Part shown: one piece after another, positions 1-9,576 of the stretch | Position numbering within the stretch: the stretch's first letter is position 1 | Layout of the letters: every line of letters starts with the position of its first letter | NCBI GenBank assembly: GCA_905221605.1 | Contig: CAJNDS010000204.1 | Span: 87,501 to 130,000, forward strand | DNA length: 42,500 nucleotides | DNA from: Symbiodinium natans | Lineage: Eukaryota; Sar; Dinophyceae; Suessiales; Symbiodiniaceae | Reading direction: 5' to 3' | Program-made: the position numbers and the translations under genes | Notes under the pieces: model-generated | What the model was told of the DNA's origin: nothing | Databases searched by the model: none | What the model saw: the letters and a program-made list of their open reading frames with translations, nothing else

Positions 1-180
1 ACCCTAAACCTTGAACCAGAACCCTAAACCCCTAAACCCCTAAACCCCTAAAACCCTAAAACCCTAAAGCCCTAAAACCCTACAACCCTACAACCCTACA
101 ACCCTAAAACCCTAAAACCCTAAAACCCTAAAACCCTAAAACCCTAAGACCCTAAGACCCTAAGACCCTAAACCCTAAAA
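1..180. repeat. Degenerate CCCTAAA array at window start
   Basis: Imperfect CCCTAAA, CCCCTAAA, CCCTAAAA and CCCTACAA units. The orientation is what a left chromosome end would show on the plus strand, but the degeneracy and the dozens of similar internal arrays mean a true chromosome end cannot be claimed. Confidence 0.9.
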
Positions 181-181
181 C

Positions 182-240
182 GCCCCTTCGAAGACGTGCG
201 GGCCGGAGGTACGACTTGGCGGCCTCCGCGAAGTAAGTGC
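182..240 (-). CDS. Exon candidate, PARP-like ADP-ribosyltransferase fragment
   Basis: Minus-strand block with acceptor GGTCCAG|GC and donor C|GTTTTAGGG, the donor lying inside telomeric repeat. It translates (phase 1) to GTYFAEAAKSYL followed by a basic tail. GxYFAxxxxKSxxY is the recognisable strand of PARP catalytic domains (compare the tankyrase-type GIYFAE). Only this one motif is visible, so the assignment is tentative; the exon call itself is better supported. Confidence 0.4.
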
Positions 241-432
241 CTGGACCAAACGTGCCTCTACCCTACAGGGGGCTAGCTAATCATAGTAGTAGGGTTTAGG
301 GTTTAGTCTACTGTCGGGTTGAGGGAGGGGGCTAACTGACTAGGATAGGGATAGCGGTAATGCTGTGATTATCATTTTAAACGATGTAACAAAAAAGTTC
401 CCAGCATCACTCTAAAGGGGGCTAACGAATTG

Positions 433-545
433 GGGTAGGGTTTAGGGTTTAGGGTTTAGGGTTTAGAGTTTAGAGTTTAGGGTTTAGGGTTTAGGGTTTA
501 GGGTTTAGGGTTTAGGGTTTAGGGTTTAGGGTTTAGGGTTTAGGG
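433..545. repeat. TTTAGGG array
   Basis: About 15 TTTAGGG units, some reading TTTAGAG. The flanking 301-432 and 546-960 hold degenerate telomeric sequence and AT-rich DNA with no credible gene. Confidence 0.95.
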
Positions 546-1052
546 TTCACGGTTTGGAGCTTAGGGTTTCGAGTGTAGGGTTTTAGGGCTTAGGGTTTGG
601 AGTTTACGGTTTAGGGTTCAGGTTGTAAGGTATAGGGTGTTGGGATTATAATTCGTCGCGGGGGCTTGTGGTAACATGATCACATTTCCGGACCCTAAAA
701 GCCCTAAACACCCCAATCCCCCGAACCATTATTCCCAAAGAAGTGGAAACCCAACCCCTCAACCTCTTTAACCCCTAAACTAGACACCTTACAAACCCTA
801 AACCCTGCAAACCCTCAAAACCCTAAAAACCCTGGAACAAAAAAAAAAAACCTTGCGAAAACTAAAAAAACACACCTCAAAACCCTAAAAACCCTGGGAA
901 AAAACCTTGCGAAAACTAAAAAAACACAAAAATGGCCCAAGCTCTAAACCCGCTAAACCCCAAAATCCTAGAAACCCTCACGCTAAACCCTAAACCCTAA
1001 ACCCTAAACCCTAAACCCGACGCCAAGAGTCCATTTTTGCTTTCCAAGGTAC

Positions 1053-1128
1053 CTCCCGCACAGTGGATTGGGCAGGCCCAGTCGTAGGCCTGCGACTCAG
1101 TCAAGTTGTGCGCCGCCGGATCGCAATC
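1053..1128 (-). CDS. Unassigned exon candidate
   Basis: Acceptor GGGAAG|G and donor GGGAG|GTACC. The frame reads DCDPAAHNLTESQAYDWACP and on to IHCAG. No family recognised. It is bounded by CCCTAAA on both sides, with the 1162-1220 array upstream in the coding direction. Confidence 0.35.
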
Positions 1129-1502
1129 CTTCCCGCTGTTTTCTTGCTTTAGGGCGAAACCCTAAACCCTAAACCCTAATTAAACCCTAAACCCTAAACC
1201 CGAAACCCTAAACCCTAAACCTGAGGCTTAAGGGGTTAGGGTTTGGGGTTCACAAGGGGTTTGAATGGAGTTCAGGGTGTGGAGTGCCAGGATCTGCGGA
1301 TGTGACCCCTACGTCAGCAATCTCGGGTTTAGGGTTTAGGGTTTAGGGCTAGGGTTTCGGGTTTAGGGTTTAGGGTTTAAGGTTTAGGGCTTAGGGTTCG
1401 GGGATTAGGGTTTAGGGTGTGGCTAACTTAATGTGTGACAGATAGCTCGGGAGGTCCCTGTAGTGAAGCTGCAAGTCCTGACCTTGCATCCTTTGAAGCC
1501 TG

Positions 1503-1575
1503 AACCCTAAACCCTAAACCCTAAACCCCACACCCTAAACCCTAAACCCTAAACCCTACACCCTAAACCCTAAAC
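1503..1575. repeat. CCCTAAA array supplying a 5' splice site
   Basis: About ten CCCTAAA or CCCTACA units on the plus strand. The neighbouring minus-strand exon candidate ends ACAG|GTTTAGGG, with the GT inside this array. Confidence 0.9.
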
Positions 1576-1671
1576 CTGTCCGAGGCGCTTTGATCGCAGC
1601 GCTGTCAATGGGAGTGGACTCGCCATACTCTACGGCCAAGTGCCGGAAGACACCTCCCAGAAACTCAGTAC
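1576..1671 (-). CDS. Unassigned exon candidate with telomeric donor
   Basis: Acceptor AATCCAG|GT and donor ACAG|GTTTAGGG. The 96 nt read as 2 nt + 31 codons + 1 nt, open throughout, with residues such as EFLGGVFRHLAVEYGEST then PIDSAAIKAPRT. The family is not recognised. Flanks are CCCTAAA on the low side and TTTAGGG on the high side, the arrangement seen around homology-supported exons. Confidence 0.45.
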
Positions 1672-1702
1672 CTGGATTTCGGAGCGGTGCGTTAGAATCC
1701 CG

Positions 1703-1972
1703 GGTTTAGGGTTTAGGGTTTAGGGTTTAGGGTTTAGGGTATAGGGTATAGGGTATAGGGTTTAGGGTTTAGGGTTTAGGGTTTAGGGTTAGGGTTTAGG
1801 GTTTTAGGGTTTTAGGGTTTTAGGGTTTAGGGTTTAGGGTTTAGGGTTTAGGGTTTAGGGTTTAGGGTTTAGGGTTTAGGGTTTAGGGTTTAGGGTTTAG
1901 GGTTTAGGGTTTAGGGTTTAGGGTTTAGGGTTTAGGGTTTAGGGTTTAGGGTTTAGGGTTTAGGGTTTAGGG
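1703..1972. repeat. Long TTTAGGG array
   Basis: Roughly 38 TTTAGGG units, near perfect, with a few TATAGGG and TTTTAGGG variants between 1738 and 1830. Among the longest arrays in the window. Confidence 0.97.
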
Positions 1973-2159
1973 TAATACTAAACCGCCCCCTACCCCCCTA
2001 ATATTATAGACCCCACATATGCTAGAATAGCACGATACAGGGAGGATTCAAAATCAGGGAGGGGGGGGGGGGTTAAGATTCGGGGGAAGGGACTATAGTT
2101 ATAGGGTGCCTGAAGGAAAAGGGTTTCAAGGGGGGTATGCAACCCAAGGTCCCACAATC

Positions 2160-2169
2160 CTCCTCCTCT

Positions 2170-2201
<32 letters not shown>

Positions 2202-2202
2202 T
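2160..2202. repeat. Poly-C tract
   Basis: A run of about 30 C near 2170-2200 between CT-rich flanks. It creates artefactual Gly-rich or Pro-rich frames on both strands; no gene is called in 1980-2390. Confidence 0.9.
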
Positions 2203-2462
2203 ACTTCCCAAGGCTCCCTCCCCATCATTCCAGGGACACTGCATCATCATAAAGAGTCTTTGGAATGGTCCCTTGGTGGTAACAATAGCCAACAAAACAC
2301 CAAACTCACTAAACATGAGTCTTGAGGAGAAGATGGCTACGGGAGGCACCAACTTTATAGCGGTACCAAACCCGCAAAGGCGGAGAGCAAACCCTAAACC
2401 CTACACGCTAACCCTAAACCCTAAACCCTAAACCCAAAACCCTAAACCCTGAACCCACCCTA

Positions 2463-2523
2463 GCGCGAACGTGTTGTGCTGCGCCCTCGCTGCGAAGTCG
2501 AAGCCAAGGATCTTTCGCAGGGA
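2463..2523 (-). CDS. Unassigned exon candidate
   Basis: The minus strand reads LRKILGFDFAARAQHNTFAL, open from about the GG of an AAG|GG acceptor to telomeric repeat. No family recognised. Confidence 0.3.
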
Positions 2524-3349
2524 CCCTTAATCCGACCACCCCAAGAAGAAGGAAGCCCCAAACAAGGGAAAATAAGTAATATCCCTAAACCCTAAACCCT
2601 GAACCCTAAACGCTTAACCCTAGACCCTAAACCCTACAACCTCGAAATCCCTAAACCCAAAAAGCCCATAAAAGTTAAACCAAAAAACTGAACCCTAATC
2701 ATCACACTAGCAGCTTGGGGGGGGGGGGTCTCTTGGTAACCCTCAACCTAGTGGAGCTTGGTGGCGTTCAAGCGTGCGAGGCATCAGAAGATGGGACGCC
2801 ATGGCGGCTTCTCTACTACGCGGTTTAGGGTTTAGGGTTTAGGGTTTAACGCAGGGGACTCGGTGCCTGACCGCTTGGGTTGAACCCCAAACACTAAAAC
2901 TACACCCTAAACCCGAAACCCTAAACGGGTTCAGGGCATGATGTGTTTTGTTGATTCGAAGCCCTAAACCCTAAACCCTTAACCCTAAATAACCCTAAAC
3001 CCTAAACCCTGAACCCTAAACCCTAAACCCTAAACTCCAAAAGACGGGATTGCCGGCTGATGCAACTGCCAAGACCCCAAGGCTCGAACTCTGGGGACCC
3101 ATGAGGTATACCCTTTCTGTTTCCAGTTGTTGTTCTGTTTACTATTATTATTTTTGTTTTTTTTTCGGGGGGGGGTAGGGTTTAGGTTGAGGGTTTGGGG
3201 GGGGGGGGGGGTATTTCGAGCCTAATGGCTGTGGTCTGCGAAGCTTCTGCGCACGTCCATTTCGGATTTAGGGTTCCCGAGGCCCGCCACGAAGACAGGC
3301 TGTTTGGACCCTCAACAGATATAAGACATGCACCAAAGTCTCACGAGTT

Positions 3350-3436
3350 TAGGGTTTAGGGTTTAGGGTTTAGGGTTTAGGGTTTAGGGTTTAGGGTTTA
3401 GGGTTTAGGGTTTAGGGTTTAGGGTTTAGGGTTTAG
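3350..3436. repeat. TTTAGGG array
   Basis: About twelve perfect TTTAGGG units directly abutting an exon-like island at 3439. Confidence 0.97.
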
Positions 3437-3438
3437 GC

Positions 3439-3488
3439 CTGATCGCTGAAATTTATCATCGTCCATGTCGGTGTGGAGATACACACGC
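3439..3488 (-). CDS. Unassigned exon candidate with GC donor
   Basis: Acceptor TTCAAAG|G and donor CGATCAG|GCCTAAACC. The frame reads RVYLHTDMDDDKFQRS. A GC donor fits dinoflagellate splicing. Product unknown. Confidence 0.4.
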
Positions 3489-3610
3489 CTTTGAAATCTC
3501 TGCCCCTTTCGGCTTGTCTGATTGGGGGGGGGGGGGGGGTCTCATTAGGGCTCAGGGATCCAAAAGTACTGAGGGTTTAGGGTTTAGGGTGTAGGGACAA
3601 GGAATACAGC

Positions 3611-3665
3611 CTCTGATCGGGTCCTCATACACCCGCGGCGCGGAGTAGGGAGTGTCACTCTTGAC
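3611..3665 (-). CDS. Unassigned exon candidate with GC donor
   Basis: Acceptor CCCGAG|G and donor CAGAG|GCTG. The frame reads VKSDTPYSAPRVYEDPIR. Product unknown. A TTTAGGG array starts 60 bp beyond the acceptor side. Confidence 0.35.
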
Positions 3666-3723
3666 CTCGGGCAAAGAACAGCAGCACACTCTGCAACCTG
3701 GCTTCCGCAGTCCGGTGTCTTGG

Positions 3724-3870
3724 GGTAGGGTTTAGGGTTTAGGGTTTAGGGTTTAGGGTTTAGGGTTTAGGGTTTAGGGTTTAGGGTTTAGGGTTTAGGG
3801 TTTAGGGTTTAGGGTTTAGGGTTTAGGGTTTAGGGTTTAGGGTTTAGGGTTTAGGGTTTAGGGTTTCGGG
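3724..3870. repeat. TTTAGGG array
   Basis: About 20 perfect TTTAGGG units between two exon-like islands. Confidence 0.97.
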
Positions 3871-3892
3871 TTTCGGGTGTTGGGGAAGACTT

Positions 3893-3942
3893 CTTTCCGA
3901 GTCTGGAAGACATGGCCGCAAGTCTCGCAGCTCGTCCCGGCC
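3893..3942 (-). CDS. Exon candidate, C2H2 zinc-finger-like fragment
   Basis: Acceptor CCTGCAG|G. The frame reads SCETCGHVFQTRKEVF, matching the first half (CxxCxxxFxTRxxLF) of a C2H2 finger of the type found near the C terminus of DNAJC21/JJJ1-like proteins. The two histidines are not encoded here and would have to come from the next exon, so this remains a suggestion. Confidence 0.35.
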
Positions 3943-4147
3943 CTGCAGGTAGACACGACGGGGAGGGTTTAGGGTTTAGGGTTTAGGGTTCAGGGTTCAG
4001 GGTTCAGGGTTTAGGGTTTAGGGTTTAGGGTTCAGAGTTTAGGCTTTAGTGGTTAGGGTTGGAGGCATCGATGCTGCTTAAAAGCCTTATAGGGCAAAAG
4101 GGGGGAATAAAAGCTCGTGTTTTTTGGGGTTTAGGGGTTAGGGTTCA

Positions 4148-4426
4148 GTGCTAGACAGGGTTGCAGTTCTAGTCTTGGGCATACTTGGCATACTCTGCCC
4201 GGGGTTTCGGTGTTGGGCGCCCGGCAAGGATGTCCAAAGCATCACGGAAATCGCCCCATACCTGAGTTGTGTTTCTCCAGGGCAGGCTTACTTGCTGGCT
4301 CTTCGTCGCTACAAGGAGGACTTGAGATGCAAATGGGATTCGTGGAGGGGAGGCTCCGCCCCTAACATAAGGTGGTTGGAGAATCGGCCAGGAGAAGTCC
4401 CACTTACTGTGATAGGCTATAGTTAA
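4148..4426 (+). CDS. 92-codon open frame, doubtful
   Basis: The longest open frame in the first 5 kb: hydrophobic N terminus, then GQAYLLALRRYKEDLRCKWD and a stop. A CTCCAG|GG acceptor lies inside it, so only the second half may be an exon. It is on the strand opposite to all recognised genes, and no family is recognised. Confidence 0.25.
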   Translation: MLDRVAVLVLGILGILCPGFRCWAPGKDVQSITEIAPYLSCVSPGQAYLLALRRYKEDLRCKWDSWRGGSAPNIRWLENRPGEVPLTVIGYS

Positions 4427-4484
4427 GGGCCTTAAGGGACTTACTCCTTACAACCCCGTTTAGGGTCCTTCAAACTGAATTAAA

Positions 4485-4562
4485 CCCTAGACCCTAAACC
4501 CTAAACCCTAAACCCTAAACCCTACACCCTAAACCCTAAACCCTAAACCCTAAACCCTAAAC
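4485..4562. repeat. CCCTAAA array
   Basis: About eleven CCCTAAA units with one CCCTACA. The block to 4660 is open on both strands without a clear winner. Confidence 0.9.
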
Positions 4563-5319
4563 TGAGCGGACTGCAGGTTGAAAGGCTTGGGTTTGACGCC
4601 CCGAGAGTCTCGGACTGGGGTCTCCTGCTTCAAAGAACAAGAGCCCTTCGAGTTCATCCAGGGGTTAGGGTTTAGGGTTTAGGGTTTAGGGTTTCGGGTT
4701 TAGGGTTTCGGGTTTAGGTTTAGGTTGGGGTTTAGGGCATAGGGGAACCAATAGTTATCTAGGAATAAACAGGGTACCCTTCTGGGTTTCAGGGGCCGAT
4801 AAGGGAACGTACACACACCAACCGAAACGAGGTAACACGGGCCTAACGCTCAAACATACTTTTCATTATGTCCGCAACCCTAAACGCTTTACCCAAAACA
4901 AAGAAGTGCCTTCCTGTTACTCAATGATAGTTGTATGCCACAGTTACTATACCATACAACACTATTGCAGCTGACATAAGATTACCCACCACGCCATAAC
5001 GAGTAAGGTTCGAGTCTAGGGTTTAAATTTTAGGGATTTAGGGTTTTGCGTCGAGGATTTAGGATTTAGGGTTTAGGAAGTGTAGGGTTTAAAGTTTAGG
5101 GGTTTAGGTTTAGCATTGCGGATTTAGGATTTAGGAAGCTTAGAGTCGTCCAGGGCGCCAGAGGATCCGCCAGCGCAGCTTCGGAACCTGGGTTCAGGGT
5201 TCAGGCTATTCCCTAAACCCTGAACCCTGAACCCTGAACCCTAAACCCTAAACCCTAAACCCTAAACCCTTATTGCCTTGTATGGCCCTTACAGCCCTCT
5301 GAAACATACTCCTAGACAT

Positions 5320-5450
5320 GACCTTCTTAAATCCAATAAGGGAAGGACACAGAACATCCCCAGGGCCTACCTAACAGATGTGACTTTCGCAAACCCAACA
5401 AGGGAAGAATATGGAACACCCCAAGGGCCTACCTACCTACCTATTTGCAT
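5320..5450. repeat. Tandem pair of a dispersed repeat (family D)
   Basis: Two diverged copies in tandem, each of the form AAYCCAAYAAGGGAAG then CCCCARGGGCCTACCT. Related pieces lie at 14260-14500 and 24310-24612. The 64-codon frame here is a by-product of the repeat. Confidence 0.7.
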
Positions 5451-5687
5451 GTCGGGTTTCCCTAAGCCCTAAACGCCTAATCCCCTAAACCCCTAAACCC
5501 CTATACCCCTAAACCCCTAAACCCCTAAACCCCAAACCCTAAACCCTAAACCCCTAAACCCTAAACCCTAAACCCTAAACATGCCGGGGTTAGGCTGATA
5601 GGGGGCTCGAAGCTGAAGCTGCCTGACAAATTCGGCACCCGCGGCCCTAAACTCTACTACCCGAGTACCCTAATCTCCCGAAATACC

Positions 5688-5808
5688 CTAAGATACCCTA
5701 AGATACCCTAAGATACCCTAAGATACCCTAAGATACCCTAAGATACCCTAAGATACCCTAAGATACCCTAAGAATACCCTAAGAATACCCTAAGAATACC
5801 CTAGAAAG
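5688..5808. repeat. Telomere-derived 10/11-bp minisatellite
   Basis: About nine copies of the 10-mer GATACCCTAA followed by three 11-mers GAATACCCTAA. Each unit is a CCCTAA core with a GAT or GAAT spacer, so a mutated telomeric unit was locally amplified by a route other than telomerase. Confidence 0.9.
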
Positions 5809-5882
5809 GACACCCAAAAAAAAACCCTAAAAACGCCCTAACAAGACCCCCTCAAAATACCCTCATCCCCTGCATGGCCTCA

Positions 5883-5966
5883 TACACCCCTAAACCCTAA
5901 ACCCTAAACCCTAAACCCTAAACCCTAAACCCTAAACCCTAAACCCTAAACCCTAAACCCTAAACC
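5883..5966. repeat. CCCTAAA array
   Basis: Twelve near-perfect CCCTAAA units immediately beside the 5982 exon candidate. Confidence 0.95.
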
Positions 5967-5981
5967 CCAAAACCCCAAAAC

Positions 5982-6090
5982 CAGGAGCTTCGGCCGCGGA
6001 GCTCTTCTGGAACTGGGTCTTGACGATGTTGTGCAGCTGCTTCTCACTCAAGAAAGCCTCCAAGCAAGCGTTAGGCTTCAGAACTTCAGG
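5982..6090 (-). CDS. Unassigned exon candidate
   Basis: The minus-strand frame reads PEVLKPNACLEAFLSEKQLH then NIVKTQFQKSSAAEAPG, helical in character. The donor is CCTG|GTTTTGGGG, at the edge of telomeric repeat. CCCTAAA lies on the low side and TTTAGGG on the high side. Product unknown. Confidence 0.45.
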
Positions 6091-6246
6091 TGGGTTTAGG
6101 GTTTAGGGTGTAGGGTTTAGGGTTTAGGGTTTAGGGTTTGGGGTTGAGGGTTGAGGGTTGAGGGTTTGGGGTTTGGGGTTTGGTGTTTAGGATTTAGGGC
6201 TGTCGGTCATTGACGTCGAAGGTGTTAGGGCCTAGCCTATACTAGG

Positions 6247-6338
6247 AACAGGAGTCTCGTGCACAGGAAGCGGCAGCCCGCGCGGTGTGCCATGAGTGGA
6301 TGCAGGATCCGCAGGAACTGGCATGGTGCTGGGGTTTA
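6247..6338 (+). CDS. Unassigned plus-strand exon candidate
   Basis: After TACTAG|G the plus strand reads EQESRAQEAAARAVCHEWMQ then DPQELAW, with donor options at CTGGG|GTTTACC. It opposes the strand of recognised genes, so it may be fortuitous. Confidence 0.25.
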
Positions 6339-6339
6339 C

Positions 6340-6427
6340 CGGGGACCCTCTTTACCCACAGTTTTATGGGTTCTGCCTACTAATTAAGGGTAGTTCCTAC
6401 TAAATTATAGGTAATTAGAGTCCCAGG
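6340..6427. mobile_element. Short AT-rich repeat (family I), copy 1
   Basis: Shares ACCCTCTTT, CAGTTTTATGGG, CTACTAA and TAGGTAAWTAGRGTCC in order with 39478-39575. It looks like a small non-autonomous element; its ends are not defined. Confidence 0.5.
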
Positions 6428-6617
6428 TAGCGGGGAACTGGATTACGAGCTTTCAGAAATTTTGAGGGACTGAGGGCGGTGCAGATTGATTCGGGTTCAT
6501 TGCTCGCAAAAAATAGCATTTGTTCAACGGGGGTTGTAGCTTATACTGGACCCTGGCCCATATTGTCAAAAAGACACAACTAAACCATACAATTCCGAAA
6601 AACTGAAAACCCAGGGC

Positions 6618-6678
6618 CTTGTCTGCATCTTCGTTGAAGCGATCTTCATAGACGCGCGTGCACTCGTTTCGCCACAAC
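6618..6678 (-). CDS. Dynein heavy chain exon (AAA3 lid region)
   Basis: Acceptor GCGGCAG|G, 61 nt, donor AAG|GCCCTGG (GC type). It encodes LWRNECTRVYEDRFNEDADK, the conserved LWxHExxRVFxDRL segment that follows the AAA3 small domain in axonemal dynein heavy chains. The exon at 9577-9646 encodes the segment just upstream in the protein and lies upstream on the same strand. About 10-20 residues are missing between them, so at least one exon was not identified. Beyond this exon the frame runs into a hydrophobic stretch that is probably intron. Confidence 0.7.
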
Positions 6679-6944
6679 CTGCCGCAGGCCCTAAGCCCGA
6701 AACCTTTGAGGGTTTATATAGGATTTTATTGATTTCTTCAGGTTCATCAGTGGGGCTTGAGAGGGTTAGCGGGTTTAGGGTTCAGGGTTTGGGGCTCAGG
6801 GTCTAGAGAAGGAACAGATGTAAGGGAATCTACGGTGATAGCTTGGGGAGGCTTAGTTTGAGGCTTCAGCTTTTTAAGCCCTAAACCCTAAACCCTAAAC
6901 CCCTAAACCCTAAACCTTGAGGGTCCCAAACTCACAGCGCTTAC

Positions 6945-7014
6945 TTTGGGCAGTTGGGGAAGGGCTGTACGGGTTCATGGGGTGGAAGAGCTTCTTCGGC
7001 GGAGTGGAGTCTCC
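6945..7014 (-). CDS. Unassigned exon candidate with consensus splice sites
   Basis: Acceptor AGACAG|G and donor CCAAA|GTAAGCG, among the best GT donors in the window. The frame reads GDSTPPKKLFHPMNPYSPSP then TAQ. It sits between the two dynein exons but does not resemble dynein, so it is either an intron coincidence or part of something else. Confidence 0.35.
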
Positions 7015-7469
7015 CTGTCTGAGACAAACTCCACGAACTGTAACCCCTTAAGCCCAAAGCCCAGAACCCCTAAACCCGAAACCCTAAACTTGAAGGGGCC
7101 AGACTCATACTCCTAAGGTTGCACCCTTATACAGGTTTCTCTTCATCTATCCTAATATGGCCCTTCTATTCCCTTAGTCCTCTAAACCAAACCCAGGGTA
7201 CAGGTACAACGTCAGGGGCCCGAGGCCCAAGCCCCAAACTCTCAAGGGACTAGAGGAGGGACCCATGCCAAGGGACCTTGGAGGTCATTTTTGGGAGCTA
7301 CTTAGGTATTTAGGGACTATATAAGGTATATATGTATATAGGGTTATATAAGATTAAGGGTACCTTTTCGGGGTCCCTTATACCCCTTAAAGCTGGACAA
7401 GCTTAGAGAGCAAATGGCAGCTCCAGCTCACCAAATCTCTGCCCCACGCACGACAAGAAGTGGGTCTGG

Positions 7470-7635
7470 TGAGGAATTAGGGTTTAGGGTTTAGGGTTTA
7501 GGGTTTAGGGCTTAGGGCTTAGGGTTTAGGGTTTAGGGTTTAGGGTTTAGGGTTTAGGGTTTAGGGCTTAGGATTTAGGGTTTAGGCTTTAGGGTTTAGG
7601 GTTAGGGTTTAGGGTTTAGGGCTTAGGGTTCGGCG
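7470..7635. repeat. TTTAGGG array with GCTTAGG variants
   Basis: About 22 units, several reading CTTAGGG. The interval 7080-7470 contains no supported gene; 7295-7345 is a repeat shared with 15345-15395 (GGGCTACTTAGGTATWTAGG then GACTATA). Confidence 0.9.
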
Positions 7636-7769
7636 CTCAGGGCTCGCAGGGTCAGAGCCTGTTTCGTGTCGTGCTTCGGGTGCAGGCTTGAAGGTTTGAG
7701 GTTTAGGCGTTTGGGATTTCGCGTTCAAGTGTATGCTTCAACTCTTCGGACTCTGGAAAAAACCCCTGT

Positions 7770-7865
7770 CAGAAAGAGAGAAAGAGAAGGAGAGAAAGAG
7801 AGAAGGAGAGAAACAGAGAAAGAGAGAAAGACAGAAAGACAGAACGACAGAAAGACAGAAAGACC
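7770..7865. repeat. Purine microsatellite
   Basis: GAAAGAGA/GACAGAAA runs of about 95 bp. The 81-codon frame here is low complexity and is not called as a gene. Confidence 0.9.
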
Positions 7866-8007
7866 CTCAACCCTAAACCCTAAACCCTACACCCTAAACC
7901 CTAAACCCTAAACCCTAAACCCTAAACCCTAAAACCAGATGGGCCTGATGAGCACCGATGCGCTGTTTACCACCTGGCCATGGTCGAGGCTACTTTAGGT
8001 GGCTCCA

Positions 8008-8294
8008 TACCCGGCACCCGGTAGTACGGGACCCTTTTGAGTAGAACAGAGGAATCTGTAGGGCTAGGGTTTAGGGTTTAGGGTTTAGGGTTTAGGGTTT
8101 AGGGTTTAGGGTTTAGGGTTTAGGGTTTAGGGTTTAGGGTTTAGGGTTTAGGGTTTAGGGCTTAGGGCTTAGGGCTTAGGGTTTAGGGTTTAGGGTTCAG
8201 GGCCAGGGGTTTGCCGGTAAAGCTTAACATCTACATGAACAGAAACTCAAAGAGTGAACACGAAAACTAAAAGATCTCGAGCTTAGGGTAAGAG
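8008..8294. repeat. Segmental duplication, copy 1
   Basis: Begins TACCCGGCACCCGGTAGTAC, contains a TTTAGGG array (8060-8205) and ends near TCTCGAGCTTAGGGTAAGAG. Copy 2 is at 8537-8831. The unique flanks are almost identical while the enclosed arrays differ in variant units. Confidence 0.9.
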
Positions 8295-8367
8295 TTGGAA
8301 ATGTTCTTTCAGTCTTTTCCGGCAAACATACCGGTACAATTTCGTGCCGGGGTGAGGGCTGGGTGGG

Positions 8368-8393
8368 CTTTTTATGTGCGTGCACATAAAAAG
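8368..8393. repeat. 26-bp palindrome
   Basis: CTTTTTATGTGC, GT, then its exact reverse complement. Twelve-base-pair perfect stem. Confidence 0.9.
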
Positions 8394-8418
8394 TGGCAGC
8401 ACACATGTCCAGGACGTT

Positions 8419-8495
8419 ACTGATCTACAGCTGCTTATCGCAGCTGTATGGCTGATGAGTGCCTGATGGTACGAAACCGGTACCAGTAGATCAGT
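8419..8495. other. Nested hairpin element
   Basis: An outer 10-bp stem (ACTGATCTAC / GTAGATCAGT) encloses a 9-bp hairpin (TACAGCTGC, TTATC, GCAGCTGTA) and a GGTAC/GTACC hairpin. CTGATGA and GAAA occur between them in hammerhead order with a possible 5-bp stem II, but stems I and III do not close in register. Probably a small hairpin transposable element. Confidence 0.5.
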
Positions 8496-8536
8496 GCCCA
8501 AAAGCGACGCTTGCGCTCCTTCCTTGAGTAGTGTGT

Positions 8537-8831
8537 ACCCGGCACCCGGTAGTACGGGACCCTTTTGAGTACAACAGAGGAATCTGTAGGGCTAGGGTTT
8601 AGGGTTTAGGGTTTAGGGTTTAGGGTTTAGGGTTTAGGGCTTAGGGTTCAGGGTTTAGGGTTTAGGGTTTAGGGTTTAGGGTTTAGGGTTTAGGGTTTAG
8701 GGTTTAGGGTTTAGGGTTTAGGGTTTAGGGTTCAGGGCCAGGGGTTTGCCGGTAAAGCTTTACATCTACATGAACAGAAACTCAAAGAGTGAACACGAAA
8801 ACTAAACGATCTCGAGCTTAGGGTAAGAGTT
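8537..8831. repeat. Segmental duplication, copy 2
   Basis: See 8008-8294. The copies start about 529 bp apart, separated by the hairpin-rich block 8295-8536. Confidence 0.9.
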
Positions 8832-8936
8832 CAGGGTTTAGGGTTTAGGGTTCAGGGTTCAGGAGCATACAGTACGTGTATGTAGAGCAAAACCAAAGTT
8901 GAGTTCGAAAATCGACGAGGATGCGATCATAAGTTT

Positions 8937-9031
8937 CGGACTCTTTCGGGAAGTCTCTGTTCGTGCAAGGCGGTGCCGGACACATCGCAGGCGGAAAGCG
9001 CCAGATTTTGACTCGTGGTGCGGTAGTTTAC
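8937..9031 (-). CDS. Unassigned exon candidate
   Basis: A long pyrimidine-rich tract then GGCTCAG|G. The frame reads GSLVNYRTTSQNLALSACDV then SGTALHEQRLPER. The acceptor region contains TTTTTGGCTCAG, which resembles the end of DinoSL, but it lacks the 5' half. No product recognised; the end is uncertain. Confidence 0.35.
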
Positions 9032-9576
9032 AAGGGAACCCTGAGCCAAAAACAAAAGGCAAAAGGGGCACCACTGGGCGACCACAAAAAAGGAAAGTGA
9101 GGGAGGAGGGCAAGGAAGGAGGGATGGCTGGGCTGAGCACTGTGCAAGCATTTAGGCCTTAGGGTTTAGGGTTTAGGCAGTGGAAATCATTAGCAGCCGT
9201 GTCCGCTGCCATTGGCGGGGGCGAGGTGTTGCAGTGCTTGAGGCAAGGGACTTGTAGCACGACGACTACGCGGGTGCGAAGGAGGCAGGGGCAAAAGACA
9301 AAGACACGCCTTCAGGGTGAACAAAGGAAGAAGTGTTGATAGAAAGTAAGGTATTTATCCTGAGGTTTCGAATCAGATGCTACACTCCAGGCACACAAGA
9401 GAAGGATTTAGGCTTCGTTGGGCAGTTTTGGGGCTTAGGAAGGTGTTTAGGGTTTAGGGGTTTCGGGTGTAGGGTTTATAGGGTCTTGGGGTTTAGAAAT
9501 TTAGGGGTTTGGGGACCCCAAACCCTAAACCCTAAACCCTAAAACCCTAAAAACCCGCACGAAGCTGGGAGCTTGC

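Noticed and set aside
1-180. Chromosome end
   Set aside because: Orientation fits, but the units are degenerate and equivalent arrays occur throughout the window.
5688-5808. CRISPR-like array
   Set aside because: The units are 10-11 bp with no unique spacers; it is a minisatellite.
7666-7911. 81-codon Arg/Lys/Glu-rich frame
   Set aside because: Purine microsatellite running into telomeric repeat.
8419-8495. Hammerhead ribozyme
   Set aside because: Core letters and a stem II are present, but stems I and III cannot be closed next to the core.
9035-9056. Second DinoSL relic (TTTTTGGCTCAG on minus)
   Set aside because: Only the last third of the leader matches and it coincides with an ordinary pyrimidine-rich acceptor.
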